A stretch of DNA of 64,000 nucleotides from contig JAGTXK010000095.1 in NCBI GenBank assembly GCA_019096195.1, forward strand, positions 248,001 through 312,000. The letters run 5' to 3'. Made by a program: the position numbers and the translations under genes. The stretch is from Boletus sp. NGJ (taxonomy: Eukaryota > Basidiomycota > Agaricomycetes > Boletales > Boletaceae). The notes beneath the pieces were generated by a model. It ran no database searches. It was not told the DNA's origin and saw only the letters and a program-made list of their open reading frames with translations. How positions within the stretch are numbered: position 1 is the stretch's first letter; each line of letters opens with the position of its first letter. Below are positions 11,334 to 21,793 of this stretch, one piece after another.

Positions 11334-11670
11334 ACACAGTGCTGCTCAGCATGTGAAACAAAGTGATGCTTCATGCCAGCTATGCTGGCAATTGCACACT
11401 CTGTTCAATCTGACTGAGAATGACAAACTCTAATAACAATGCAGTTATGTTTTCTAACACATACATTCAGATTATGTTTAGCCTGCCATACTGACTCATC
11501 CAAAATGCTTGAATGTCAGATGGCTTGATACTTTTTTATGCCCATTACCCAAGCCATGCCATGGTGTCACCTGCAGCATTGGCACACTCTAGGATTGTGA
11601 CCAGCTCTAGATGACCACTATGCATGTGGTAGCGATTAATATCTGCATCTGTGTAAAAATACATTCAGAT
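11334..11670 (-). pseudogene. Inverted copy of the pogo transposase 5' part
   Basis: The minus strand repeats the sequence encoding the first visible part of the transposase at 9585-9888, including the ATTAATCGCTACCACAT and GTCACAATCCTAGAGTGTGC regions and the probable intron. It has small indels and substitutions that break the frame. It exists only because the palindrome arm ends inside the transposase gene, so this is a by-product of the inverted duplication and not a separate gene. Confidence 0.8.
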
Positions 11671-12758
11671 GTGGCCACTTGGAATTCCAAACTCAAGGAC
11701 CGTGGCTCAACCCAGCTAGTTGATCACTCAGAGTAATGATTCAGAGTGACTCCAGCACTCTTAAAAACTTTCCCACATAGGAAGCTGCTGCTTGTTTCTC
11801 AATTTTATTCTTCTCTACTTATTACATAAAGTCAACACTCCACTTTGTAAATCATTAGGATTAGGATAAAGATTGGGATTGACATTGACATTGGGACTAG
11901 GACTGGAATTGGAATTGGAATTGGAATTGGGACTGAGATTAGGATTAGGATTAATAGAATTAATATTTGATTGAATTTGAAATTAGAATTGGCTTGAAAT
12001 TGGATTAGAATTAGGATTGCTAAGCCACTATGAAAGCACTATGTATACTATGGCATCACTATGACTACTATGGAAGTACTATGAGCATACTATGAGACAC
12101 TATGAACTACTATGGAAGTACTATAAGAATACTACAGTATGAGATACTATGAGATACTATGAGAATACTATAATAGACTATGGCCACACTATGAACAGAC
12201 TATCATCAGTAAAAACAGGACTAACTGTCCAGTGCTGGACAGTACTGGACAGTAAAATAGTGCTCATAGTGGGGGTCAAACTGGATAGTGGTTTGATAGT
12301 ACTATGACAGTGTCTTGTAGTCTGTTCATAGTGTGGCCATGGTCTGACATAAGTATTCTCATAGTGTCTCATATGTAATATTCTTGTAGTACTTTTATAG
12401 TGGTCATAGTAATGCCATAGTCTACATAATGTTACGGCCTCATAACAATGGGACATGTAACCTGAGTGAACTGAAGGTGATCTGGGTTTCACTAGGACCT
12501 GCTACTCTCTCTTCCTCTAGATAGGCAAGGGTTTGATCAGCCAGCAAGTACTGTAGTGAGGCTTTATATGTGTTAAGATAACCACCTAACACAAATATGT
12601 GAGCAACAAAGGTGTCCTACTCCCAACATATCTCAGAGCAGCAACCGTCTGCGACATATGCTCTGTAAGGTTTCTACTACCTGCTCTACCCTTGTAGAGC
12701 AGATGCCTCTTATAACCCTGGTCCAATAACAGGGAGGATGGCTTCATCTTAACCTCAA

Positions 12759-13663
12759 TGTTATGCCAGGTAACAAGTGACATGTTCCTGAGTAATCAAC
12801 CACCTGGTTGATTACTAGACTAGCTGGACTTGAGGGAAAAAATATCTTTTGAGGCCCAAGTTCCTCAGATGGGGATCAACAGCTAGCTTCTATATAGAGC
12901 CTTCCTTGGGGTTGGAGCCTGCTCTACGACCAATGGTGGAGTCTTGAACTTTGACAATGGTGGCACAGTCTGGTGAAGGCACAGACCTATTGTGTACGGT
13001 GGCTGGTGGTGGAGTCCTGGGCTTATATGGTTGCCAGTGGCAGAGTCCTGGGCTCAGATGGGCAGACCTCTGTCTGCATTGGTGTTGCTGTTGGCTAGGT
13101 ATGTGATCAAACAGTAACAAGGCCATACAAGTGCAAAGTGATGAGAAGAACGGTTACAAGCACTGTGGTAATCACCTCCAGAGCGAGCACAGGCTTCTGA
13201 GGTGAAGTGGAACCAAGAGCTTGGTAGATTACACAGGAAGTTGTGTAGATCTAGGTCAGAGTTACATGAGGGGCAAGCACCCTATATATATAGGCCTTCC
13301 CAATCTAGGGCAGGCTTCATATCATATATAATAATAGTAAGTCACAGACTAAATATTACCGTAAAGGATCAAGGCATCAATCAAATGAAGAGTTTGGAAT
13401 ACTGGGCTGTATGCGAGAGAGCACAGCTGAGGAGGCAATGTCTGTGATCAGATCAAAGGTAAAATGCATATATCAATGAAATGGAAGGGACTATGTCACA
13501 ACCAAGATGGGCATTGCCTAGAAGGGGAGTTCCAGATGGGGCAATGCTTGTGTAGGCATCGTAGGGGAATTCCTAGTCATAGAAGTTGAAGAGAAGGTTG
13601 TCCCATAGTCCGGGAGGGGGCAAAGGAAGAGAAAAAGATGTACCCCCTTCCATAACCGTAACA
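12759..13663 (+). mobile_element. Old solo LTR, right arm, 905 bp
   Basis: Starts TGTTATGCCAGG and ends ACCGTAACA, flanked by the 5-bp duplication CTCAA (12754-12758 and 13664-13668). This is the reverse complement of the TTGAG flanking the left-arm copy, so both descend from one insertion that predates the palindrome. It is uninterrupted and therefore shows the pre-insertion state for both the Tc1 and the younger LTR of the left arm. Compared with the younger family member at 7441-8383, many CG positions read TG or CA, for instance GGTGGAGTC in place of GGCGGAGTC. Confidence 0.9.
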
Positions 13664-14509
13664 CTCAATGGGTTGTGAAGCAAACAAAGAAACTAGAGAT
13701 TGTGAGGATCACTAGTGCAAGAAGAAGCAATACTTCCAGTGTTAACTTCTAGAAATAGAAGTTGATGGAGAACTGAAGATGATATACACCCAGGTTGATT
13801 AGTGTAGATCAAGGTTAGGGAAATATGTGAAGGGTGAACACCCATATAAATAGATGTTCCCTATCTAGGACAGGCTTCCTATCATATAAGGTAATATGAG
13901 ATTGAAGATCTAGTATTACTGTATGAAGGGTTTGGAACATCAGATAAATAGAGGATTGGAAATACTGGGCTGTGTACAAGAGAACACAGCCAAGAAGGCA
14001 ATGTCTATTGATTAGATCAGAAAGTGAAATAGAGAAGGAGAAATAGAAGGCTGTGTCACAGCCATGGGGGTGGTGTTGCATCGCTTAGAAGAGGGTAGGG
14101 TAGGGTGATGCTTGTATTGGTGTAGAAGGGGAATCCTGTGTCAGAGGAGTCAAAGAGGAGGTTGTCCCAGAGCCTAGGAGGAGGTGATGGTAGGGAAAAA
14201 GGTATACCCTCTTCCCTAGCCATAACACATAATGCTTCCATAGTGGCTTAGCAATCCTAATCCTAATTCAATTTCAAGCCAATTATAATTCCAAATTCAA
14301 TCTTAATTCTATTAATCCTAATCCTGATTTACAAAGTGAAGTGTTGACTTCATGTAATGAGTAGAGAAGAATAAAAATTGAGAAACAAGAGGGTGTGGGA
14401 AAGTTTTTGAAGTCTGGCTTGTTTATATAAGAATGGTGGCACAAATATTGGCAAATAGTGTCCACTTTTTTAACACTAAGTATGGGAAAATGGACTTGGA
14501 TATTTTTTT

Positions 14510-14990
14510 TAAGTGTAGGTCTACACTTTTGGTACACTTTGTGACTACACTTTTACTACACTTTGGTGCGCATTTTTGGTACACTTTTGGTACACTTTGT
14601 TTGCTACACTGTACTACACTCTGCTACACTTTTGTTTGCTTTTTTTACTACACTTTGTTTGCTATACTTTTGCTATACTCTTCCCTACACTTTTGGAACA
14701 ACATTTGACTACACCTTTGACTACATTTTTTGTATACTTTTGATTTAGAATTAAGATTAGGATTAGGATTAGGATTAGGATTAGCTTAAAATTACTACTA
14801 TGACTATGACTACTATGAATGTACTATAAATGCTATGGTACTATAATACTATGATACTATGAACACTATGAATATACTATGGATACTATAAATACACTTT
14901 CAATACTATGACACTATGAACACTATGAACACTATGACTACTATGAAACTACTATGGCACTATGAGCACTATGATGAAATCATGTATTTA
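14510..14990 (-). repeat. Subterminal repeats of the right arm
   Basis: Mirror image of 3730-4245. CTACACTTT-type repeats (14510-14745) are followed by about four ATTAGG units (14752-14785) and ACTATGA-type repeats to 14980. The ATTAGG run is shorter here than in the left arm, as expected for a slippage-prone microsatellite that has changed length since the arms formed. Confidence 0.78.
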
Positions 14991-14996
14991 CTGATG

Positions 14997-15250
14997 ATCA
15001 AGACATCAACTTTGCACACATCATGTAGCTATCACTTCATCTGGGCGAGTGCAAGACAAGCTCGATGACTGAAAATGGGTCACAAAGACTAAAATGTGCA
15101 GGATGATCAATGATTGATTGCCGAGTCAGCACCAATCAAGCTTGTGACAAACTTCCTGCCAATGGTTCCGGTTACCAACGACTCGGATGCATGGTAAGTT
15201 AGTGCACGTGGTCGACTTCAATTCAAGGAGTCACAACGACTGTGGGCGGA
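14997..15250. other. Junction between palindrome and GC-rich sequence
   Basis: About 250 bp of unremarkable sequence directly outside the right palindrome end. Composition switches here from AT-rich and CpG-poor to CpG-rich. No direct repeat matching the left outer flank (before 3721) could be seen, so no target duplication for the whole structure can be named. Confidence 0.5.
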
Positions 15251-17084
15251 AGTGTCGCAACCCCGGCGAGCAGCAAGGATGACAATGGATGGCGAGGACA
15301 CGGAGATCTGTCGCATGTCGGTCCACCCTCAGCAAATCCCGCTAACAAGTCAGGAGGTCATCGACAAGGCCACTGACACACCGAACCCAAACATGACGAG
15401 TGCCGGGCCAGTAGAGCCAGTGGGCCAGTCGCATGAGGCTCCAGACGATGCGTCAATGACCATGCATCAGTACGGACGCCACACGTCAGGAGATCGTGTG
15501 GAGAAGGCCAAGAGGCAGCAGGTACCGAGCGAGAGGGCAGGGAGGTCGACGAGAGGACTCGAACGACCAACGACGAAGAATGTTAAGTGCACGAGCACGT
15601 CGACGAACCACCCAGTCGAGCAGAGACGTCCACAGACGAGACCTGTGATGGACTAGCGCATCGCTCGCGGGGGAGCGAGACGGTCAGTTGACGACCGACG
15701 ACACTGGAGCAGAGAGAGCCGAGGTCACTGAGGACCAAGGCATTGAGCTGACGAAGCACAGCGCGAGCGCACGGAGCGTATCGCACGATCACGACCGACC
15801 AGACGAGTCCGACAAGTCGAGACTGTCGAGAAACCCTGCGGACACGACGTGTGACAACGAGCATCATCCAGACAAGTCCACACAGCTGCCCGACGAGCCT
15901 ATAGGCACGGGTGGAGTGCAGGTCGAGGGAGTCGAGGAGGCCGAGTCGAGGCCACAAGATAAGCAAGTGGCGATGAGCGGGGGTGACGATGACAACAAGA
16001 CGCGTCGACCCAATCGACCCACCAAGCCTCCAGGCGAGGTGGACGACATGCATACGCAAGCGGAACGGCGCGACGACGAGCCTACAGGCACGGGCAGAGC
16101 GCAGATCGAAGGGGAGAGGAAAGTGGCTGACGAAGAAAACGATCAACGCACCTGGATGGACCCAGGAACACCTACCAGCCCACCTGCACGAACCGCACGA
16201 CGAGACCAACCCCCGAGTGTCGAGCTCGAGGGGGCGTCGAGGGCAATCCGGACCACGGAAAGGTTATCGACAGCGCTGAACACAATGGGATAAGTCCAAG
16301 GAGCCGTAGAAACGAGCGTGCTACGTCGAGGTATAGGGCCAGGAGGTGGAATAGGCGAGAAGCCCGAGGAGGACAAGCCGGAGCGCGCTGAGAGCGACGC
16401 GACGTGCCAAGACGGTCCACACGACACCCAGAAATGCCCCACAAGCGGCGAAACGCAGCGCATCGTCGAAACGAGCGCACGGCGTCGACACAGGAGGCCA
16501 GAAGGTCGAAAGGTTGAGTTGGCCAAGTTGGGAGGTGTCGAGGGCAAACCGCACCACCCAGAGGTTATCGAACGCGGCGAAACAGATAGGATAGGCCCAA
16601 GGAGGACCAGGATCGAGCGCGACGTCTAAACGAACGCGCTATGTCGAAATCCAGGGGTTGGAGGCCAACCAGACAAGGAGTGGCGTCGAGAGGCGTCGAA
16701 GGCGAAACGGAGCGCGAGAATGATGGGGAAGGCGTTGGATACCATGAGAGAGTGTATGGCAAGGACGGCGCAACGAGCGGCGCACATTGCGACTCGAAAC
16801 GAGTTGAAACGAGGCGGCTAGCTGAAATCGAGTCAGATCAGCAAGACCGGCGCAAGAACTCAACAGACAACGTACTACCTGGGCCACCCAGACCACCTAG
16901 CAGGGACCACAGACGTCCTACCGAGCCCGTGAACCCACCACGTCGACGCGGAAAGCTCAAATCGCGATCTAGAAGAGTCAGTCGAGCAAAGACGAGAAAA
17001 TGCACATACCGAGCTAGAAAATCGTATCAAGGCCGAATCGGGCGAATCGGAGCCACCGGATGCGATGTATAGAAGCCGGGGGAG
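15250..17084 (+). pseudogene. Decayed 3' region of a probable Gypsy-type retroelement
   Basis: A long CpG-rich stretch with several plus-strand frames (15252-15656, 15688-16293, 16318-16629, 16641-17072) in two different phases. They encode very polar Arg/Asp/Glu/Pro-rich protein and no recognisable protease, reverse transcriptase or integrase motif. It ends in a polypurine-like CCGGGGGAG (17076-17084) directly before TGTTACGCGAC, the usual junction between the internal region and 3' LTR of fungal Gypsy elements. Internal direct repeats are visible: GACGAGCCTATAGGCACGGG at 15892 recurs at 16075, and a block starting near 16234 recurs near 16539. It is best read as the spacer after pol in a truncated retroelement. 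Confidence 0.5.
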
Positions 17085-17240
17085 TGTTACGCGACTTGCC
17101 TTATTTGGGCACCGCTCGAGCACACGGCGGACCTGCGCAGATGATGCTCGTTTATTGGTAACCCTTTCGAGGTATAACTTTCTTTGATTTTATCTGTTAG
17201 GACAAACGCTTACAGCTGCTGATAAGCTAAACGTCTATCG
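17085..17240 (+). mobile_element. Possible start of a 3' LTR
   Basis: TGTTACGCGACTTGCC at 17085 follows directly on a purine tract, as the first bases of a 3' LTR would. The right end of the LTR cannot be placed, because no matching 5' LTR exists in the window and no target duplication was found. The end coordinate given is arbitrary. Confidence 0.4.
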
Positions 17241-17243
17241 TGA

Positions 17244-17860
17244 GTGTTTTTTCCTAGTCCAGCAGCGTTACGGTTTCTCATGTGGCCGTGTCAGGGACAG
17301 GGGGATTGCTTCAGGTCAAGATACCGGAGCATGGGTTCGTCGCCCTGCACACTCAACATGAGGGTGGACAATTCGTGCTTCGTCGTCGAGCACGAGGTCT
17401 TGCCGTCACCTCGTGACGCTCACTTACGACTCTACTGTGAACATTTTCACCCAAACGCAACCTACGTCCACGAGCGACTCAAGAAAGCGCTCGTCGACTT
17501 CATTGACGACAAAATCCACCCCGCTATAAAGTGAGCATCTAGGCTGTGCCCTCGTGCACGAGCATAACCTACGACAAGATCCCATCCATCAATGCGTTGC
17601 TGGACCGACTCAAAGGCGCCGACCAGATTTTTTAAATACGATGATCTGCGAGGCGCTGAATCTCCAGTGGACGTGGACGTTGCCCCCATCGCCATCTGTG
17701 TGAATCCAGAATCAAGTGTCATCCACCCGCAGAAAGCTCTGCCTACTACAAAAGCGTTTTTTTCACGCTTTCCGACATTTTTTTTAGAGCGACCAATCGT
17801 GTACATTAGGTCTCGTGTCGTCGAATTCGTCACCTTTTCATGCAGGATCGATTGACCACC
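17244..17860 (+). other. Exon-like frames of unknown identity
   Basis: Two plus-strand frames, 17244-17534 and 17592-17855, read as ordinary protein (for example HLRLYCEHFHPNATYVHERL and APIAICVNPESSVIHPQK). A minus-strand frame (17462-17902) over the same DNA is equally open. No family is recognised and the frames do not join through a clear intron. It could be one more retroelement piece or a broken host gene. Confidence 0.2.
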
Positions 17861-18137
17861 TTCTCTTGTCCTGGACCTGCTTTGGGGAACAAGGTTTAGC
17901 ATTGAAAATTAGGAATAAATATCCAAGTGGGTGCCAAGTCTGAGATTTGAGGACGATGGGTTTCAATCCAATTCAATCCCCTGTCTGCTTAGATCTCCGT
18001 ATGTTAGAAAGCGGTCTATGGATAGCAATGTGTTCGTCGACGACAACTATGAGACTTGAAGAACAGAACGAAGGATATCGTATATCGTACATCATACTTC
18101 GATGCCGTCGTCCAACTAACCCTTGCGTATATAGCAA

Positions 18138-19872
18138 CTAGGACGATACCTCCATGGGCGTATGGCCGCTAGCAACAATCACGTCTTCCGCCGCCGACCG
18201 TCGCGCTGTGCGTTCTGCAGCCTGTGCTTGTAGTACCTCGACTTCCTGCTGTAACTTCGCCTACCAAAACATCAGCCACGTTGACACGTACGTCGTCGCT
18301 CGGATTTACTCACCACCTTGGACTCGAGCTCGAGCTCGTCAAAAATCGAGTATGCGGGCGGTGGTGGCGGTGGCGTCATGAGAGTACCTTGCCACGTCGT
18401 GAGTGGTACATATTACGAGGATGGGTTCGGTAATCGGGATAGTTACCAAAGGCAGCCTTTCTGAAGACTTCTTCCATGAGTTCATGGTTGCGTTTATAGC
18501 GCGTGAGCGCGAGCGTCCGCGTCGATATCACCTCGAACTCATCTAATACATCAGAACTCTATGAGATTCCCAACAAATGACGTGTCCTACCTGCAGAGTC
18601 ATCGTCGTCCAATCGAGGTGGGCCAGGCCGCTGCTACAAAAAAACACCGAGGATACATCCTCAGTTTGACAAGCACGGTCAAATGAGAGCGAAAACGCAC
18701 CGTTCCCATGCTCCCACTTCGCTCCCGCGCACGTTCACGTTCACGTTCCCGCCGTCTTTCCAGCGACTCCATGTTACTGTTCTGCTGTGCCAGCATGGCT
18801 TGCTGTGTCATACCTATTCCCTGCGGGCTCATACCCATGGCCTGGGGGTTCATGCCCTGTGGTACCATGCCCATCCCTGGTTGATTCATCCCCATTGGTT
18901 GAGGGCTCATGCCTATTGGACCCTGGGGAGGAGGAGGGGCGGAGGAAGGTGGATAGGCTTTTTGTCCAGTCTTGTCGCCCATGACATACACGGGAGGGTC
19001 GTTGATTTGACGGAGCGGGTATTGCCGCACGGGCGAATTCATCAATGAAGGAACGGTCTCTGCAAGTGTATCAGTATCGAAAGTGGAAAACGATAAAACA
19101 GGTGTGGGGCGTGGGTCGAGACGTGTAATAATGTTACTATGATTGTAATGCAGGGTTCCGAAGTGCTGATGAACTTGAACAGGACGAGGGAAAAAGTTGT
19201 ATAGCTAGAAACCAGAGAAGAAGAAAAAGGGTTTATCCCACAAATTCCGTGCGATAAGGAGTGAGAATGTATGGGGTATCTGAAACACGGGACGTGATGG
19301 AAATGCAAGAATGTGTCTAGACTCACGGATCATTGGTCCACGTGTGTAATGCACGAGCGTGATATGTGGGTGGCCACCCTTGATGAGACGGTACCGACGT
19401 CGCACGCGCCACGCGCTCGTCTCTTGCGTATTAGGCACGAATCCGTATTTTATCTCCATGACTTCGATTTCCTAAAGAAAACACGTTACGAGGTCAGTTT
19501 ATATGGCTCTACTACGATGCATGGAGGCAGGACATGTACACGGTTGCCGGGTACTGGGAGCGCGTAGCGCGTTTCTTGGTCTTGGTAGCGAATGCCATCA
19601 TTTGGGGGCTGCGCGGGGTTGGGGAGGAAGATAAGAACGACTTGACCCTCTGTAATTGAAGTAAGTACGTCAGCGCGCATGGTTCGAGTCCTGTCGCGGG
19701 CTGGCGTACCAACAGGCTTGTCAATAAACGTCCATGAATAAGGAACGGTGAGAGATAGTTGTGCAGCGCGAGCAAGCATGTTTGCCGCAGCCTCGATGGT
19801 GACATTTGCATGAAGCCCGATATTTTCTGGAAAGCGGAGGCACGGAGCATCAGGATGTTGTTGAAAAGACAT
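18138..19872 (-). CDS. ssr4: SWI/SNF and RSC complex subunit Ssr4 homolog
   Basis: Subunit of fungal SWI/SNF-type chromatin remodelling complexes, acting in the nucleus. The ATG at 19872 starts MSFQQHPDAPCLRFPENIG, followed by LHANVTIEAAANML, a FIDKP segment, PNDGIRYQDQETRYALP, YGFVPNTQ and VRRRYRLIKGGHPHITLVHY, in the order of the conserved N-terminal Ssr4 domain. A Met/Gly/Pro/Gln-rich linker (NQPGMGMVPQGMNPQAMG) and an Arg/Glu stretch follow. The C-terminus has LALTRYKRNHELMEEVF, a PPPPPP run, IFDELELESK and a short coiled coil ending in a TAG at 18138. Introns of about 45-65 nt separate the exons (first intron 19650-19709). It lies 184 bp downstream of the aldo-keto reductase on the same strand. 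Confidence 0.92.
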
Positions 19873-20056
19873 TGCAACACGCGAAACTGAGTGTTTGTCG
19901 TCCCGTTTTGGAGAACTGCGTGGGTGGTTGTTTGGATCGGAAGCTCATGCCAAACAAACACAGTCCGTCACATGATCAGGGAAATTTACATGAGTTTGTG
20001 TCACGGAAAACAGATCGTGTACATAGTGCTATTAAAACAATATTGGATGGATTCGC

Positions 20057-21793
20057 TTACTCCCCATCAAACACGTCGAAGGGGAGATTCCAGCCCTTGC
20101 TGGGGTTCACGACACGTTTGGGTGGGTGCGAAGCAGCAGCCCTTTCGAGTTTTTCGAAGTCCTCTTGAGGAATCTCGAAGACTAGAAAAGACGATCAGTA
20201 ACTTGCACTCGCGACGAGTGAAACCTACCGTCAAAGTTCTCGACGATGCGAGAAGGTGTCACACTCTTAGGGAGAACAACCGTCTGCAAACCGGCGGTCA
20301 AGCTCATATCCGACTTCATGCGATAGTACTTACGCCACGCTGGACATGCCACGATATGATCACTTGCGCAGGGGTAATACCAAGCTTGCAAGCAATATTC
20401 TTTACCTGGGAACATGCAGTGAGAATTCGGAAGCACATAATTGAGCGAGAGTCTCGCGTACTTCAGGAACTGCAAGACTCTCTCCAACTTGTTTGTTGCT
20501 ACCGAGTGGTGAGTATGCCTCCAACAAAAGACCATTCTCTTTCGACCACTGAATAATATAATAAGGATGACAGTCTGGAAAAACGCAAATACGCTGCAAA
20601 ACTGACCTTGAGGAGCTCAGGTTGAGGGTTCCAGAAATTAAGCTCAACCTGGTTGACAGCTGGCTGATACTTCAAGGAGTTGGATGTCAAATTCTGAACC
20701 CTGCGAAGCAAATGGGGATATAAGGAGGCTGCAAACGAAGAGGTGTGTCGATAAACCTTCGGATGTTGAAGCTGGGTGAACACATTACTGTAAGCGAGCA
20801 TCCAAAAGTAACAAAACGTAGTGCTCACTTGCTGATACCGATGTTTCTGACCTTGCCTTTGTCAACTAGCTCCTCAAGTTTCCGCCAAGTCGGATATGGA
20901 TCTGCAGTGAGGTCCTCCTCCAATATGTTGTTTCCATCCTTCTTGAATGCGATGGGCCTGAAAGGTCCAGCATCAAGAAATGCATAGCAGACAAGATATA
21001 TTGTGAAATACCAATGGATCAGGTACAAGTCAAGATAATCAGTGCCGAGCTTGGAAAGTGAATCGTCGAGGACAGGTTCGATATCCTCGGGAGCATGAAA
21101 AGTGTTCCAGAGCTAACAGACGAGATCGAATCAGTACACCCGACATTCAGATGGAAGGGTGACTTGCCTTGGACGTTAGCCAGAGTTGTTCACGTGGTAC
21201 GTCGCTCTCTTGCAGGGCTTGCCCTACTTCAGCTTCATTCTGGACAAATTCTCAGACTGTCGCCGAGCTTTGTATGGAAAGAGGTACGTGCCCTATAAAT
21301 CCACGCCCCGTCGATGTGCCGGTAACCAGCGCCCAACGCCGTCTGTGGTCCTTAGCATCATCTGGTAAAGATGTATAAGGCAGCATACCTTGACAGCGCT
21401 GCCAACCTCGCCTTTTCCGGCCTGCCATACGCCTAGATGACCGGGGGTGAGATCATCACGCGATCAGCACATCATAAACCTACCGAGAGCAACAGAGGGG
21501 ATCTTATCTCCAGATGGCAACGTATAGTGAGATGGGAGCCTCGCTAAGTTGCTCTGATTCCTTCGTGGGCCATAGCACGTAATCCAGAACCCCCTGGAGC
21601 GTGCGAGCCGCGTTGCAGAGAATAGAGCGCACATAAGGGCGGCGGAGGAGAGAAAATAGAGAATAAATCTCTTCTTCCCAATAGGTTTTCTGCGGTGAAT
21701 GAACTGTTCACTTTCGTCGTCTTTGTCGACAGCGGAGAGAGGTTCGTAACGTGGTGGGAAGGCCATCGTCGAAGCGTTTGGGCAACTTGCCAT
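20057..21793 (-). CDS. Aldo-keto reductase with N-terminal membrane anchor
   Basis: NADPH-dependent reductase of the AKR superfamily; the substrate cannot be told from sequence. Splicing gives about 384 residues: LPSGDKIPSVALG, then YRHIDGAWIY (catalytic Asp and Tyr), LWLTSK (Lys), LYLIHW (His), RNIGISNFN, QVELNFWNPQ, LEAYSPLGS and VVLPKSVTP for cofactor binding, ending in GWNLPFDVFDGE. Before the barrel there are about 85 extra residues with a hydrophobic stretch after KKRF (FILYFLSSAALMCALF), suggesting a membrane anchor that cytosolic AKRs lack. A TATATA lies only about 20 nt upstream of the first ATG, so the second ATG at 21763 (MAFPPRYEPL) may be the true start. Two of about nine introns appear to use GC-AG borders (after WIYR and after LTSK). 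Confidence 0.9.

Larger units (their letters stand above)
11334..14996 (-). repeat. Right arm of the 11.3-kb palindrome
   Basis: Inverted copy of 3721-9888, ending in the matching terminal sequence TGTATTTACTGATG. It has neither the Tc1 element nor the younger LTR found in the left arm and keeps both uninterrupted target sites, near 13338 for Tc1 and 12858-12862 for the LTR. The old LTR lies at 12759-13663. Divergence from the left arm is patchy: near identity around 12180-12830, more differences (mostly C/T and G/A) near the centre and in the outer part. Confidence 0.92.

Noticed and set aside
15583-16209. 208-codon minus-strand frame
   Set aside because: Antisense to the retroelement tail, with composition explained by GC richness and no recognisable motif.
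19670-19700. GGTTCGAGTCC resembling a tRNA B box
   Set aside because: It lies in the first intron of ssr4; no A box or acceptor stem can be formed around it.
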